DNA of 43,233 nucleotides. It comes from Verrucomicrobiota bacterium. Lineage in GTDB: Bacteria; Verrucomicrobiota; Verrucomicrobiia; Verrucomicrobiales; Verrucomicrobiaceae. Of the stretch, positions 24,505 to 34,000 are shown piece after piece (within the stretch, counting starts at the first letter, position 1; each line of letters opens with the position of its first letter). The position numbers were made by a program, and so were the translations under genes. A model generated the notes under the pieces. The model worked only from the letters and a program-made list of their open reading frames with translations. It was not told where the DNA came from and did not search any database. Location of the stretch: NCBI GenBank assembly GCA_026397715.1, contig JAPLUN010000241.1, forward strand, positions 1 through 43,233. The letters are read 5' to 3'.

Positions 24505-26253
24505 ATGACCCGCGAAGACGCCGCCACCATTTTTGAACGCATCGCCCTGCTGCTTGAACTGAAAGGGGAAAACAGCTTTAAAGTACGAGCCTACCGAACT
24601 GGTGCGGAGATCGTGGAAAGCTACAGCGGCGACATCATGAAGCTGGCCGCTGAGAACCAGCTCGCGGGCATCAAGGGCCTCGGCGAAGCGCTGCGTGACA
24701 AGCTGCATGAGATGGCCACGACGGGGAAGCTGGAATTCTACGAGAAGCTCAAGGCTGAATTTCCGGACACGCTGTTTGAGTTGTTCGATGTGCAGGGACT
24801 TGGGCCCAAGAAGGTGGCCGCGCTGCATGCGGAGCTGGGGGTCTCATCCATCGTCGATTTGAAGCGCGCCTGCGAGAGCGGCGAGGCGGCAAAGCTTTCC
24901 GGGTTTGGCGGTAAAACGGTGGAGAAGATTCTCGAAAGCATCGCCTTCCGTGAGAAGCATGCGGCGGAGTTTCGTCTGGATCTGGTGCAGCCGCTGGTGC
25001 AGGAGATTCTGGAGGCGCTGCGCCAGCACCCGAACGTTTCGCACGCCGAGGTGTGCGGCAGTTTCCGCCGTGGCAAGGAGACGGTGCATGATCTCGATTT
25101 CCTTGTAGCCACACGGAAGCCGGAGCTGGTCATCGAGGACTTTGTGCAATTACCGATGGTGGTGGATGTCATCGCCAAAGGTCCGACGAAAGCCAGTGTG
25201 CATGTCACCCATGGGGTGCAGTGCGATCTGCGTGCCGTATCGAGCAAGGAGTTTCCCTTTGCGCTCGCCTACTTCACTGGCAGCAAGGAGCACAATGTGG
25301 CCATCCGCCAGCGTGCGCTGGCGCGTGGCTGGTCGCTCAATGAGTATGCATTCACCGCGGTACCTGATCATGCCGATGGGCCGGTCATTCCAACAATCCA
25401 TGATGAAGCGGAGCTTTACCGCGCGCTGGATCTCGACTTCATCGATCCGGAGCTGCGTGAGAACACGGGCGAGATCGACGCGGCCGAACATGGTGGCCTG
25501 CCGCGCCTCGTCTTGCTTGAGAATCTGCGTGGTGTTTTCCACAACCACACCACGGCGAGCGACGGTGGCGCGACTTTGCGCGAGATGGCGGAGGCAGCGC
25601 ATGAGCTGGGTTTGCAGTACCTTGGCATCGCCGATCACAGCAAGTCGTCCTTCCAGGCGAATGGGCTGGATGAAAAACGACTGCTGGCGCAGATCCAGGA
25701 GATCAAGGTGCAGAATGAGGAAATGGCCGAAGAAGGCTTCCGCATCTTCGCTGGCAGCGAGGTGGACATCCTCAAGGACGGCAGCCTCGACTTCAGTGAT
25801 GAGATCATGAGCCAGCTCGACTACGTGGTCGCTTCCGTGCATAACGTTTTCAATTTGCCCGAGGCCGAGATGACGAAGCGCATCATTCGAGCGATTGAGA
25901 ATCCACATGTCACCATGCTGGGGCATCTCACTGGCCGACTGCTGTTGCAGCGCCCTGCTTACAATGTCAACGTGGCGGCGGTGATCGATGCCGCTGCGGA
26001 AACCGGCACGATCATTGAGCTCAATGCCAGCGCATGGCGTCTTGACATGGACTGGCGCTGGTGGAAGCTCGCAAAGGCGAAAGGCGTGAAATGCAGCATC
26101 AACCCCGATGCCCATAGCACGCACGGATTGCAGGCGGTGATCTATGGCATCAAAGCCGCACGCAAAGGCTGGCTCACGCGGAAGGATGTGATCAACTGTC
26201 TGCCGCTGGGTGAGGTGGAGGAAGTGCTGCGGGCGAAACGCGCCAGACTTTAG
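24505..26253 (+). CDS. polX: DNA polymerase X family protein with PHP domain
   Basis: A bacterial PolX of 582 residues. The N-terminal part holds the 8-kDa-like helix-hairpin-helix region (ALRDKLHEM, GLGPKKVAALH). The nucleotidyltransferase core follows, with CGSFRRGKETVHDLDFLVA (Asp196 and Asp198 as metal ligands). The C-terminal PHP domain shows FHNHTTASDGG (His346, His348), GIADHSKS, ASVHN and NPDAHS, a metal-dependent phosphoesterase giving 3'-5' exonuclease activity. The enzyme works in base-excision repair. The ATG at 24505 is preferred; a GTG six bases upstream is also in frame. It ends 68 bases before the convergent autotransporter gene, with a terminator between. Confidence 0.94.
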   Translation: MTREDAATIFERIALLLELKGENSFKVRAYRTGAEIVESYSGDIMKLAAENQLAGIKGLGEALRDKLHEMATTGKLEFYEKLKAEFPDTLFELFDVQGLGPKKVAALHAELGVSSIVDLKRACESGEAAKLSGFGGKTVEKILESIAFREKHAAEFRLDLVQPLVQEILEALRQHPNVSHAEVCGSFRRGKETVHDLDFLVATRKPELVIEDFVQLPMVVDVIAKGPTKASVHVTHGVQCDLRAVSSKEFPFALAYFTGSKEHNVAIRQRALARGWSLNEYAFTAVPDHADGPVIPTIHDEAELYRALDLDFIDPELRENTGEIDAAEHGGLPRLVLLENLRGVFHNHTTASDGGATLREMAEAAHELGLQYLGIADHSKSSFQANGLDEKRLLAQIQEIKVQNEEMAEEGFRIFAGSEVDILKDGSLDFSDEIMSQLDYVVASVHNVFNLPEAEMTKRIIRAIENPHVTMLGHLTGRLLLQRPAYNVNVAAVIDAAAETGTIIELNASAWRLDMDWRWWKLAKAKGVKCSINPDAHSTHGLQAVIYGIKAARKGWLTRKDVINCLPLGEVEEVLRAKRARL

Positions 26254-26259
26254 ATTCAC

Positions 26260-26293
26260 AAAAAAGGAGGCATTGCCTTTCAGCAATGCCTCC
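26260..26293 (-). terminator. Rho-independent terminator of the autotransporter gene
   Basis: GGAGGCATTGC (26266-26276) and GCAATGCCTCC (26283-26293) form a perfect 11-base stem around a 6-base loop. On the minus strand the stem is followed by a run of T (the A run at 26260-26265 on the plus strand). It begins 28 bases after the autotransporter stop. The same hairpin could also slow transcription coming from polX, but it lacks a T run in that direction. Confidence 0.87.
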
Positions 26294-26320
26294 CGGGATT
26301 TAACGGCGAACGTTAATGAC

Positions 26321-28528
26321 TTAGAACTTATAGCTGAGGCGCAGGCCGACGTAATGAGCCTCCACGGACTGACGGAAGAACTGACCCTGGTAGTTGAGCA
26401 GCATGCCGAAGGCAGGGGTGAACTGGAAGTTCAGGCCAGCTCCTGCGACCATGTAATCCTGGCCATAACTCTGACCCCCACCGCTCACCACGAAGGGTTG
26501 GTTAATGAGGCCAACGGTGGTGCCGTTGTTGTTGTTCAAGTTCTGGCGCTCGTAGCTCAGACGGGCCTGTGCAGTGATGACTGCAAAGTCTGTTTTGACA
26601 TACTTGCTCACGGACCAGCCAATGCGGGAGATCAGGGATTCCGTGGTACGTTTGTTGTAGGCGAGGGCAGCAAGGCCACCGCTGGACTCTCCAAAGGCGT
26701 CAATGGAGACATGGGTGTAGTCGAGGCCGATGAACGGACCGGTCACCAGGCTGTTGTTCTGGAAACGGAAGTTCCAGCCTGAGTTAAACTGCACGGAGTG
26801 GGTGTAGGCGTCTGTGTCACCGCGAGCATTGCCGAAGCCGATCGTGTTGCGGTTCGTTTCGAGGTCATAGCTGCCGAAGTTGTAAAGCAGATCAGCCCAA
26901 AAGGCCTTCTTCACATAAGAAGTGTAGGCGCTCAGCGCGTAACCATTCATGTCCATGTTGCCGACGCCGTTGGCGAAGGTCTGTTTGGAATCCAGCCAGT
27001 TGAGGGCGAAACCGATGGCCACATTAGGGGTCACATGAAGTTCTGCGCCGACTCCTGGGCTCCAACTGTCAGACTGGACTCCCGCCTGATTGCCGAGAGC
27101 ACCGAGCTTGGCATTGTTGTAATTCACCGAAGCAAAAACTTCCCATTCGGTGGAGGGAGTGCGGCGCTGAGCGACTGGGCCCTGAGGTGGGTTTTTTCCA
27201 TAACCGTCGCCCTGACCGCTGACGACGCCTTCGTTGTACTCGTTTTCATCGGAAAGGTCGCCCTGACCTGCGCGGAGGAAGAAGAGGCGGCCATTCACAT
27301 CTGTGAGGACACTCTGAACGCTTGCGAGCACGGCCTGCCCCATGGCGTTGGCCATTTGCAGACCGGTGAGGGTGTCGATCACCGTAAAGACACCGGAGGC
27401 CTGGTTGAAATTGCCCACCTGAGTGGCGGTGAGATTCAAGGCAGAGGTATCGAGCTTGCCGGTGAGGCCCAGATTGCCCGTAATGGTGGCACCTGGAAGG
27501 AGAGTCACGACCTGCCAGCTGTCGCCGCCAGTGAAGCCCGTCAGTGCCGTTGGATTGCCAATGACCAAGGTGCCGCCTGCAATGGAATTCAGCGCGCCGC
27601 CCAAGGTGAACGTGTCCGAAGCACCCAGAACGAGGGTGTTGTTGCCAAGACCCGCGCCGGTGAAGAGATCGACCGCCAGAGTGCTGCCGAGGCCCATGTT
27701 GATCGCCGCTCCTGGACCGGAAGTCGTCAGCGTGAATGTGGATGCCACAGGAAGCGCATTCGCATCTCCCACGACGATCGCGCCGTTGTTGTTGATGGAA
27801 GCACCTGGTGCCGTGGTGATGGCCCCTGTGCCGGCGAGCGTCGCGCCTGGAGCAATCGTGTAAGTGCCACCCCCGGTGTGGCTGCCCAGCTCGTTGAGAG
27901 TGCCCGTGTTGACCGAAGTCGTGCCGGAGTAGGAGGTGAGGAGGCTCGACGCCGTCAGCGTGCCCGTGCCATTTTTGATGAGTGCTCCGCCGCCCACGCT
28001 GTCCGAAACCGGGCCAGAGAGAAACGTGTTGTTGCTGCCATCCACTGTCAGTGCGAAGCTCGCCAGATTCACCGCGGAGTTCACAATCAGCCCTGCTCCT
28101 GCGACGGAGCCCGCGTCCCACGTCTGGTTTGCACCCAGAGTGACGCCTGAAAGGATAAGGCCAAAGCCAATCGTCTGCACTTTGGCGGAACTGTTGGTGA
28201 TGCCTCCCGTGAGGGTGATCGCATTCCCATTGAGGGTGAAAGCGGCAGCTTTTGCATTGAAGCCGATCCCGGCCACCACAGTTGTCGCGTCGTTCAGCGT
28301 GTTCGGGTTCACGAGCCCCGCAAACTGAAGCGGGAGGGCATAATTGGGAGCTGTGTCACCGCCCCAGCTGATGTTGTTGGACCAGAAGGCGTTTGCGCCT
28401 CCGTCCCAAACTTGGTCCGCTTTAGCCTCTTTGCCAGGATTGCTGAGGGCCAGCAGAGCCATGGCGAGAAGGCCCCCGCAGGAGCCCTTGCTTCGCAAGA
28501 TATTGTTTTTCGATGAGGGTTTGTTCAT
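26321..28528 (-). CDS. Autotransporter (type V secretion) with beta-strand repeat passenger
   Basis: A protein of 735 residues with a long signal peptide (about residues 1-37, ending AKA-D). The passenger (about 38-440) is Gly/Thr/Asn-rich and holds autotransporter-associated repeats (GGGALIKNGTGTLTASSLLTS and similar; LVLGASDTFTLGG). It is expected to fold as a beta helix. The last 270 or so residues form the outer-membrane barrel, starting near EWEVFASVNYNN and ending in the aromatic YKF. A linker with EYNEGVVSG precedes the barrel. The passenger is short for this family, and the cargo function is unknown. No ribosome site is visible, and the 5' side is a 333-base gap. Confidence 0.92.
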   Translation of the reverse strand: MNKPSSKNNILRSKGSCGGLLAMALLALSNPGKEAKADQVWDGGANAFWSNNISWGGDTAPNYALPLQFAGLVNPNTLNDATTVVAGIGFNAKAAAFTLNGNAITLTGGITNSSAKVQTIGFGLILSGVTLGANQTWDAGSVAGAGLIVNSAVNLASFALTVDGSNNTFLSGPVSDSVGGGALIKNGTGTLTASSLLTSYSGTTSVNTGTLNELGSHTGGGTYTIAPGATLAGTGAITTAPGASINNNGAIVVGDANALPVASTFTLTTSGPGAAINMGLGSTLAVDLFTGAGLGNNTLVLGASDTFTLGGALNSIAGGTLVIGNPTALTGFTGGDSWQVVTLLPGATITGNLGLTGKLDTSALNLTATQVGNFNQASGVFTVIDTLTGLQMANAMGQAVLASVQSVLTDVNGRLFFLRAGQGDLSDENEYNEGVVSGQGDGYGKNPPQGPVAQRRTPSTEWEVFASVNYNNAKLGALGNQAGVQSDSWSPGVGAELHVTPNVAIGFALNWLDSKQTFANGVGNMDMNGYALSAYTSYVKKAFWADLLYNFGSYDLETNRNTIGFGNARGDTDAYTHSVQFNSGWNFRFQNNSLVTGPFIGLDYTHVSIDAFGESSGGLAALAYNKRTTESLISRIGWSVSKYVKTDFAVITAQARLSYERQNLNNNNGTTVGLINQPFVVSGGGQSYGQDYMVAGAGLNFQFTPAFGMLLNYQGQFFRQSVEAHYVGLRLSYKF

Positions 28529-28861
28529 GAATGCGTTTTTGTTGGTTTGGTTTCGAGAAACGCCCGGATTTTCCGTACGTTCAGGGCTGCATAGTTGAAT
28601 GCTGCTCAGGCCGCCATGGGGTGAAACCCTGCTTTGCCTTGCATCAGCTGCCGATCAGACCTGATCGGAAACCAGACACTGGTATGTCTTTTGCCACTAG
28701 ATTGAATGGCAGGGAGAGGAGAAAGAGTCTTTGCGTGGGTGATCGTGGGCGCTGCCACTCCGTGCCTGCGGTTGGAAGATCGTCAGCCGTTGGCATTTTG
28801 GATGAGACAGCCGGGACATGCTGGCATTTGCAGCCGGCGTGAGTTCCTCCGCGCTTCAGCT
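28529..28861. other. Non-coding stretch upstream of the autotransporter
   Basis: This 333-base gap lies between the start of the autotransporter and the stop of the NlpC/P60 gene, both on the minus strand. It must contain the promoter of the autotransporter and the end of the upstream transcript. I see no convincing promoter hexamers, no terminator with a T run, and no credible small gene: open frames in it have no coding pattern. The one clear structure is the palindrome at 28651-28668. Confidence 0.6.
28651..28668. promoter_or_regulatory. Palindrome, candidate operator upstream of the autotransporter
   Basis: CCGATCAG and CTGATCGG form perfect 8-base arms around the two-base centre AC. The site lies about 123 bases upstream of the autotransporter start. 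Its short centre suits a dimeric DNA-binding protein better than a terminator, and no T run follows on either strand. The regulator is unknown. Confidence 0.45.
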
Positions 28862-29704
28862 TTACTTTCCCTCTGGAATGATGCGCAGCGCATGGCTGGC
28901 CTTGCTGGCGTACCAGTAACCGCGTTTGAAGGGGCGCAGGTGGATGCCGTTGGGGATGGCCACGCCGTTGCAGTCCTTGGTGCCACTGCACGTGCTGTCG
29001 AGAATCAGCGGCATTCCGTCGGGGCTGCGGCCGATTTTGCCGACCCACAAGACAACGTGCGAGACTTCGCCGCTGTTGTTCTTTACGAACAGCAGGTCAC
29101 CGGTTAGCAGGGTGGTTTCAAAGTCCTCGTATTTGACGGGAAGTTCGATGCGTTTCACCGTTGTGGTGCGGCCAGGGACTGGACCGGGCGCTTCGCTGAG
29201 GGTAGTTTGATCCTGGACATCTCCGGTTGGTTTGATGCCGAGTGCGAGGTTGTAGACGAAGGCGGTGAAGTTGCTGCAATCGAGGCCCTTGGTCACAGGC
29301 GTGGTTTGCTTTTCATCCTTCGGCCAGTCTGCCGGTGGCTCCCAGTCCGGAATGTGGTGATGCTGATAGGTGTAGCCGACGAAGCGCAGGCCTGTGGCGA
29401 TAATACGCTGGCGTGACCATTCCGGGCTTTTGGATGCGATGCCAGCCGGAGGATCGAAGTGCTTTGCCGCAGGTCCCCAATGACCCCAGCGCTTTTGATA
29501 GGCTGCGTCATACCAGTCGCGGTAGGGCAGACTCGCTTGATCCTTCCAGCTGCCGCGTGGTCCTTTAAGTAGGTCGCCAATCAGATCGTCCTGCTTGAAG
29601 GTGAACTCTACTTTGTAGGGCGACTTATAGTCTGCGGCACTGAGCGTGCTGCCGCAAAGGGTGATGGTGAAGACGACGAGGCGGTGGAGGTAGCTGGCCT
29701 TCAT
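28862..29704 (-). CDS. Secreted NlpC/P60-like cysteine peptidase
   Basis: An exported protein of 280 residues with a signal peptide (cut near SA-A, residue 23). The C-terminal part has the NlpC/P60 layout: GLDCSNFTAFVY with catalytic Cys143, then GDLLFV and SHVVLWVG with His216. The third polar residue probably lies in the LILDSTCSG segment. Such enzymes cut peptide bonds in peptidoglycan stems, though some act on other amides. The N-terminal 100 residues are helical and aromatic-rich (RDWYDAAYQKRWGHWG) and match no domain I know. It follows the M20 gene by 24 bases and is the third gene of an operon of exported proteins. Confidence 0.85.
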   Translation of the reverse strand: MKASYLHRLVVFTITLCGSTLSAADYKSPYKVEFTFKQDDLIGDLLKGPRGSWKDQASLPYRDWYDAAYQKRWGHWGPAAKHFDPPAGIASKSPEWSRQRIIATGLRFVGYTYQHHHIPDWEPPADWPKDEKQTTPVTKGLDCSNFTAFVYNLALGIKPTGDVQDQTTLSEAPGPVPGRTTTVKRIELPVKYEDFETTLLTGDLLFVKNNSGEVSHVVLWVGKIGRSPDGMPLILDSTCSGTKDCNGVAIPNGIHLRPFKRGYWYASKASHALRIIPEGK

Positions 29705-29728
29705 GGTGATGCTGAAACGCCGTGATGG

Positions 29729-31033
29729 TCATTTGTTTGCATCTAGAAAATCACAAACCGCCGCCGCCATCACGGCCACGCCGGTTTTGATGCTTTCCTC
29801 ATCGCAGTCGTACATGGGCGTGTGGCCGCCGTAGGTCATGCCTTTCTCCTCATTCGCGACACCTAGGCGAAAGTAGAAGCCGGGCACGACCTGCGCGAAA
29901 AAGCTGAAGTCTTCACCGCCCATGCCAGGGATGAGTTCAATGACGTTCTGCTCACCGACGATTCGTTTGAAGGCCGGCAGCGTGGCATAGATGAGCTTGC
30001 GGTCATTGAGAATGCTTGGGTAGGTTTTGCGGTACTCCATCTCATAGGTGGCGCCGTGGGCTGAAGTGATGCCTTTGAGGATGCGCTCCATCTGAGTGAT
30101 GATGCCGTCACGGAATGCGGCATCGTAGGTGCGCACGGTGCCGCCGAGTTCGACTTTCTCCGCGACGATGTTTTCGCGGTCGCCACCGCTGATGGTGCCG
30201 ATGCTGATGACGAGCGGCTGGCGGGTGTTGGTCTGGCGGCTTTTGATCATTTGCAGCGCCATGATGGCCTCTGCGGCCACGGCGATGGCATCCACGCCTT
30301 TGTGCGGCGCAGAACCGTGCGCCATCTTGCCATGAATGGTGATGTGGAAGCGGTCACTGTTCGCATTGTCGATGCCCGGTGTGTAGCCGATCTGCCCGGC
30401 TTTCAGATAATGTGCGGAATCATCCATGATACCCGCCGGCTGCACCAAGGCCGTGGTGTGCAGGCCGAAAACCGCCGCAGGCTTTGGATTTTCCATCGCG
30501 CCTTCAGCCACCATCAGTTTCGCACCCCAGTCGCCTTTGAAAGTGGCGGGCATGGCTTCTTCAGCGGGTTGAAACAGAAACTTCACGCTGCCTTTGACGA
30601 GATCGCGATGCTTCGACAGCAGTTCCGCCACTCCCAGAGCGCAGGTCACGTGCACATCATGACCGCAGGCATGCATTACGCCGGGGTTTTGCGAGCGGTA
30701 GGGTACGCTGCGCAGTTCTTTGATGGGCAGCGCATCCATGTCCGCACGTACGGCCACGCAGGGGCCTGCGTGGCCGCCTTTCAGCAGCGCAACCACGCCA
30801 TGTTTTGCCACGCCGGTTTTGATGTCGGTGAATCCGAGTTCCTTCAAACGATCCGCCACCAGCTTAGCGGTACGAACTTCTTCGTTCGGGAGTTCGGGGT
30901 GCATGTGAATGTCCCGCCTGATTTCCACGAGTTTTGGAAACATCTCCGCGATGCTCTTTTGGAAGATGGCGTCACGTGTTTCAGCGGCGAAGGAGGACGC
31001 GCTGAAGATGAAAGGAAGGATGAAGTACTTCAT
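29729..31033 (-). CDS. Exported M20 family amidohydrolase/metallopeptidase
   Basis: A zinc-dependent amidohydrolase of the M20D (aminoacylase/carboxypeptidase) group, 434 residues, with a short signal peptide (MKYFILPFIFSASSFAA). Metal and catalytic segments are seen: the RADMDALPI strand, HACGHDVH (Cys123, His125), QPAEEA (Glu158, Glu159), the FGLHTT His and GGEDFSFF. A dimerisation domain lies between (about 205-320), with GKMAHGSAPHKGVDA. Members remove acyl groups from amino acids or small peptides. Export suggests it acts on material outside the cytoplasm, perhaps peptides released by the neighbouring NlpC/P60 enzyme; this link is an inference. It starts 15 bases after the PQQ-protein stop. 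Confidence 0.92.
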   Translation of the reverse strand: MKYFILPFIFSASSFAAETRDAIFQKSIAEMFPKLVEIRRDIHMHPELPNEEVRTAKLVADRLKELGFTDIKTGVAKHGVVALLKGGHAGPCVAVRADMDALPIKELRSVPYRSQNPGVMHACGHDVHVTCALGVAELLSKHRDLVKGSVKFLFQPAEEAMPATFKGDWGAKLMVAEGAMENPKPAAVFGLHTTALVQPAGIMDDSAHYLKAGQIGYTPGIDNANSDRFHITIHGKMAHGSAPHKGVDAIAVAAEAIMALQMIKSRQTNTRQPLVISIGTISGGDRENIVAEKVELGGTVRTYDAAFRDGIITQMERILKGITSAHGATYEMEYRKTYPSILNDRKLIYATLPAFKRIVGEQNVIELIPGMGGEDFSFFAQVVPGFYFRLGVANEEKGMTYGGHTPMYDCDEESIKTGVAVMAAAVCDFLDANK

Positions 31034-31048
31034 GGGGGGAATGAATGC

Positions 31049-34000
31049 TTACCTCTGCGCCACTCCCGCTGTGATTTCCTTGGCGTTGGTGCGCAGGATT
31101 TCGATGCCATTGAGGATGGGGGCGCTGGCGGGAGATGCGGGAATCAGCTCAAGCACGAGGTTGTCGGTCACTGGAATGTTTTCAAACTGCTCCACGATGG
31201 CACCCTTGCGGGTGGCGGGGTCAAAGGCTTTGAGCACGATCTTGTCACCGAGCTTGACGTCGAAGACGCGCTGCCCGGGCTGATCGTCTGCCAGTGCTGC
31301 AAACATGAGCTTTACGGAGTAGGTCGCTGGCGGCTGGCCTTTGGCGAGAAGCGGGATGTCGAGCTTCGTCAGTTCGCGCAGACCACTTGTGAAGATCCAG
31401 GGAGTGTCGTGGCCAGCGATGGAAGGGCTTTCGGAGTTGAAGGCATAAGCGCCGCCGGTTTTGCTGGTGTATTGCGGTTTGAAGTCCAGCGGCAGGTCGA
31501 TGCCCGCACGGCTGCTGGGACGTGGGTAGCCGAGCCAGAGCTTGCCGTGTGCATCGCGGCGGTCTCCCGGTGCTCCCAGATTCAAAGCCATGTGCTGCAC
31601 GGGCAAGGAGGGGCCATCGGCGCTGTACACACCCCAGTTCATGCGGTCTTCGCGTGGCTCAAACACCACCGTGCTGGCGATGGAGAAGAGGCAAACGCAA
31701 CCGGCGCTGGCCTCGGGGATCATGACGAGACCGTTGGCGGGGATGGTGTTGATCCAGCAGCCGAGACGATGGCCGGCAAAATGCTCGGTGCCGCTGTCGC
31801 TGTCGCGATCATAGAACGCGGTGAACTTGGAGCGGAAGAACATCATGTTGGGGGTGGCCGAAATCGCGCCGCAGTGGTGACCGGGGCGGGCAAACATCCA
31901 TGCGGACTCCTCGCCGGTGATGGGATGTTTGCGCGTCTTCTGTGCTCCGGTGTAAAGATCGTAGCTCCAGGGTTCGGCGATGATTTCGTTGTCGATCACC
32001 ACCGGGCGGTGGCGGTAGTTTGCGTCTTTGGCCCAGACTTTGTCGCCTTTGTTCGCATCCAGAACGACCAGTCGCCGACGTTTGAATTCACCGCTCAAGA
32101 ACTGCTCCCAATAGTGGCCGTTGGCGTTGGCACCGCCGAGCACGAGGTGGTCGTTGTGATACATGAGGGTCAAGGCACCTCCGCCGATGCCGATCTCGCT
32201 GCAATCCGTTACATCGACGGGTTTGGCCCATTGCTGGACGCCGGTGACGGCATCGAGCGCCACTGCCATGCGCAGGTCGTTGTTTTTCACGCGGTCCTCG
32301 GCCAGTTCACGCTCCTTGCCGGTGAGCTTGGCAAGGGCGGTCTTGTCCTCTGCCAGCATGAGGGCGCGCTGCTCGGGTGTGAGCGAGGCATCGATGAAGA
32401 ACAGGCGGCCGTCTCCGATGGCGATGCTGACGTGGGAGATGTGCTTGCCCTGATGAGTCCATTTGAGCGCACCCGTTTTCACATCGAAAGCAAAGATGCG
32501 GTCGGTTGATATCGAGCCGCTCTTGCCACGGCGTGCCACTTCGGCAGCCTTTTCGACGCGTTCGGTTTCGGTGCCATAGAGCAAGCCATCCTGATAGGCG
32601 ATGTAGCCCCACTGCAGATCTTTTTTGGTGCCTGCGCCGGGAATTTTCAAGGTGCGCACGATCTTGCCCGTGGCCGCGTCAAACTGAATGCACTCATCCT
32701 CCATGAGCATGAAGAGGTAGTCGTCGCTCGCGGCCATGTTGCCGGGTTCGCGGGCATTGTAAACGCCGATGCGCATGGCTCCCGGATTCAGGGTTTCCCA
32801 GAGAAGCTGACCGTTGTAGGCGTCGTAGGCCATCACGCTGTCTTCTCCCTGCACAAACAGGCGGCCGTTCACCGAGAGCGGCCCCACGGCTCCATCGTGA
32901 CGATTGACTACTTTGCCGGGGCCGGGATCGCCATACCAGAGCACGCTCAGGCCGCCTTTGATGCGGTGGTCGTCGGTGCTGGAGGTGTTCGCTGCATTGC
33001 CATATTGGTGAGACCAGGAGCTCGCGCCAGGAAGGGATGAACGCGTGAGCACGCTCCAGCCATCGTTGCTCACAAGAGTGGCTTTCTCATCCGTCAGCTT
33101 CGTCGCGGCAAGCCAAGCTGCGGTTTGGGGTGTTGCCTTGAAGCAGAACTTGCCGCCAATCGGTTTCAAATGCCGCGCCACATCTGCCGGGACACCCAGC
33201 GGCTCTGAGCTGTCGCTCACAATCAAATTCGCGCAGTAGCTTGAATACGGCATCACCGCGAGATCGAGGTGATCCACCGTGATGCGTGTGCCGTAGAGGC
33301 CCGTGGCGAGGAGATCCCGGCGGGCGGCGGCGACTTTTTTCTCATCGGCATCGACACCGAAAATGACGAGTTCGCTGCGTTTGGCGAGTTCATAGGCGAG
33401 CTGCCCGTTGTTGTTACCCAGGACAATGCAGAAGCCCTTCGTGATGCCAGTTTGTTTCAAGATGGCTTCTGCTGCTTCTGCATGGGCTTTGTCCGAAGGG
33501 AAATCATTCGGCTTCTTCTCGGCAATCATGTCTGCTGCTTTGGCACCAAAGACATACACGCGGCCCGTGGTGGTGCTGACGACGAGATGACCGTCTGAGG
33601 CAGCCAGACCACGCGCCTCGCCATTCACGGCTGCTTTCCATGCCTGCTTGCCGGTTTCGGCGTCAATCGCGATGACTTCTCCCTTGCCGCCGGCGATGAC
33701 GGTTTTGCCTGCGATGATGAGCGCGGACTGATGCGGTGTGTCGAGCGACCATTTAACCCCGGCATCCGTGGAGGCGGCGAGATCGGCCTTGTGCTGTGCG
33801 ATCTCGTCCTGCTTCGCCTTGTAGGCGATGCGAAGCGGTTCGTATTTCTCGGCGATGGCGGCGAGATCCGCCTGCGCTGTCGCAAAGGCCTTGGGATCGT
33901 CCTTCACCTTGCGGGCAGCGGCTTCAGCTGCCTGGAACTTCTTCGCTGCGGCGACTGCGGGATGTTTTTTCAAATCGGCGCTGAGCTTGGAAATGGCGAC

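Noticed and set aside
26798..28150. 450-codon plus-strand frame opposite the autotransporter
   Set aside because: The autotransporter has a signal peptide, repeats, barrel end and terminator. The opposite frame has none of these.
28531..28842. 103-codon plus-strand frame in the gap upstream of the autotransporter
   Set aside because: Cys/Arg-rich sequence without hydrophobic core, no ribosome site and no recognisable pattern.
30251..32509. Long open frame (752 codons) on the plus strand, opposite the PQQ and M20 genes
   Set aside because: It is antisense to two well-supported genes. Its protein is rich in His, Gly, Asp and Cys without any motif, as expected from the mirror of GC-rich coding DNA.
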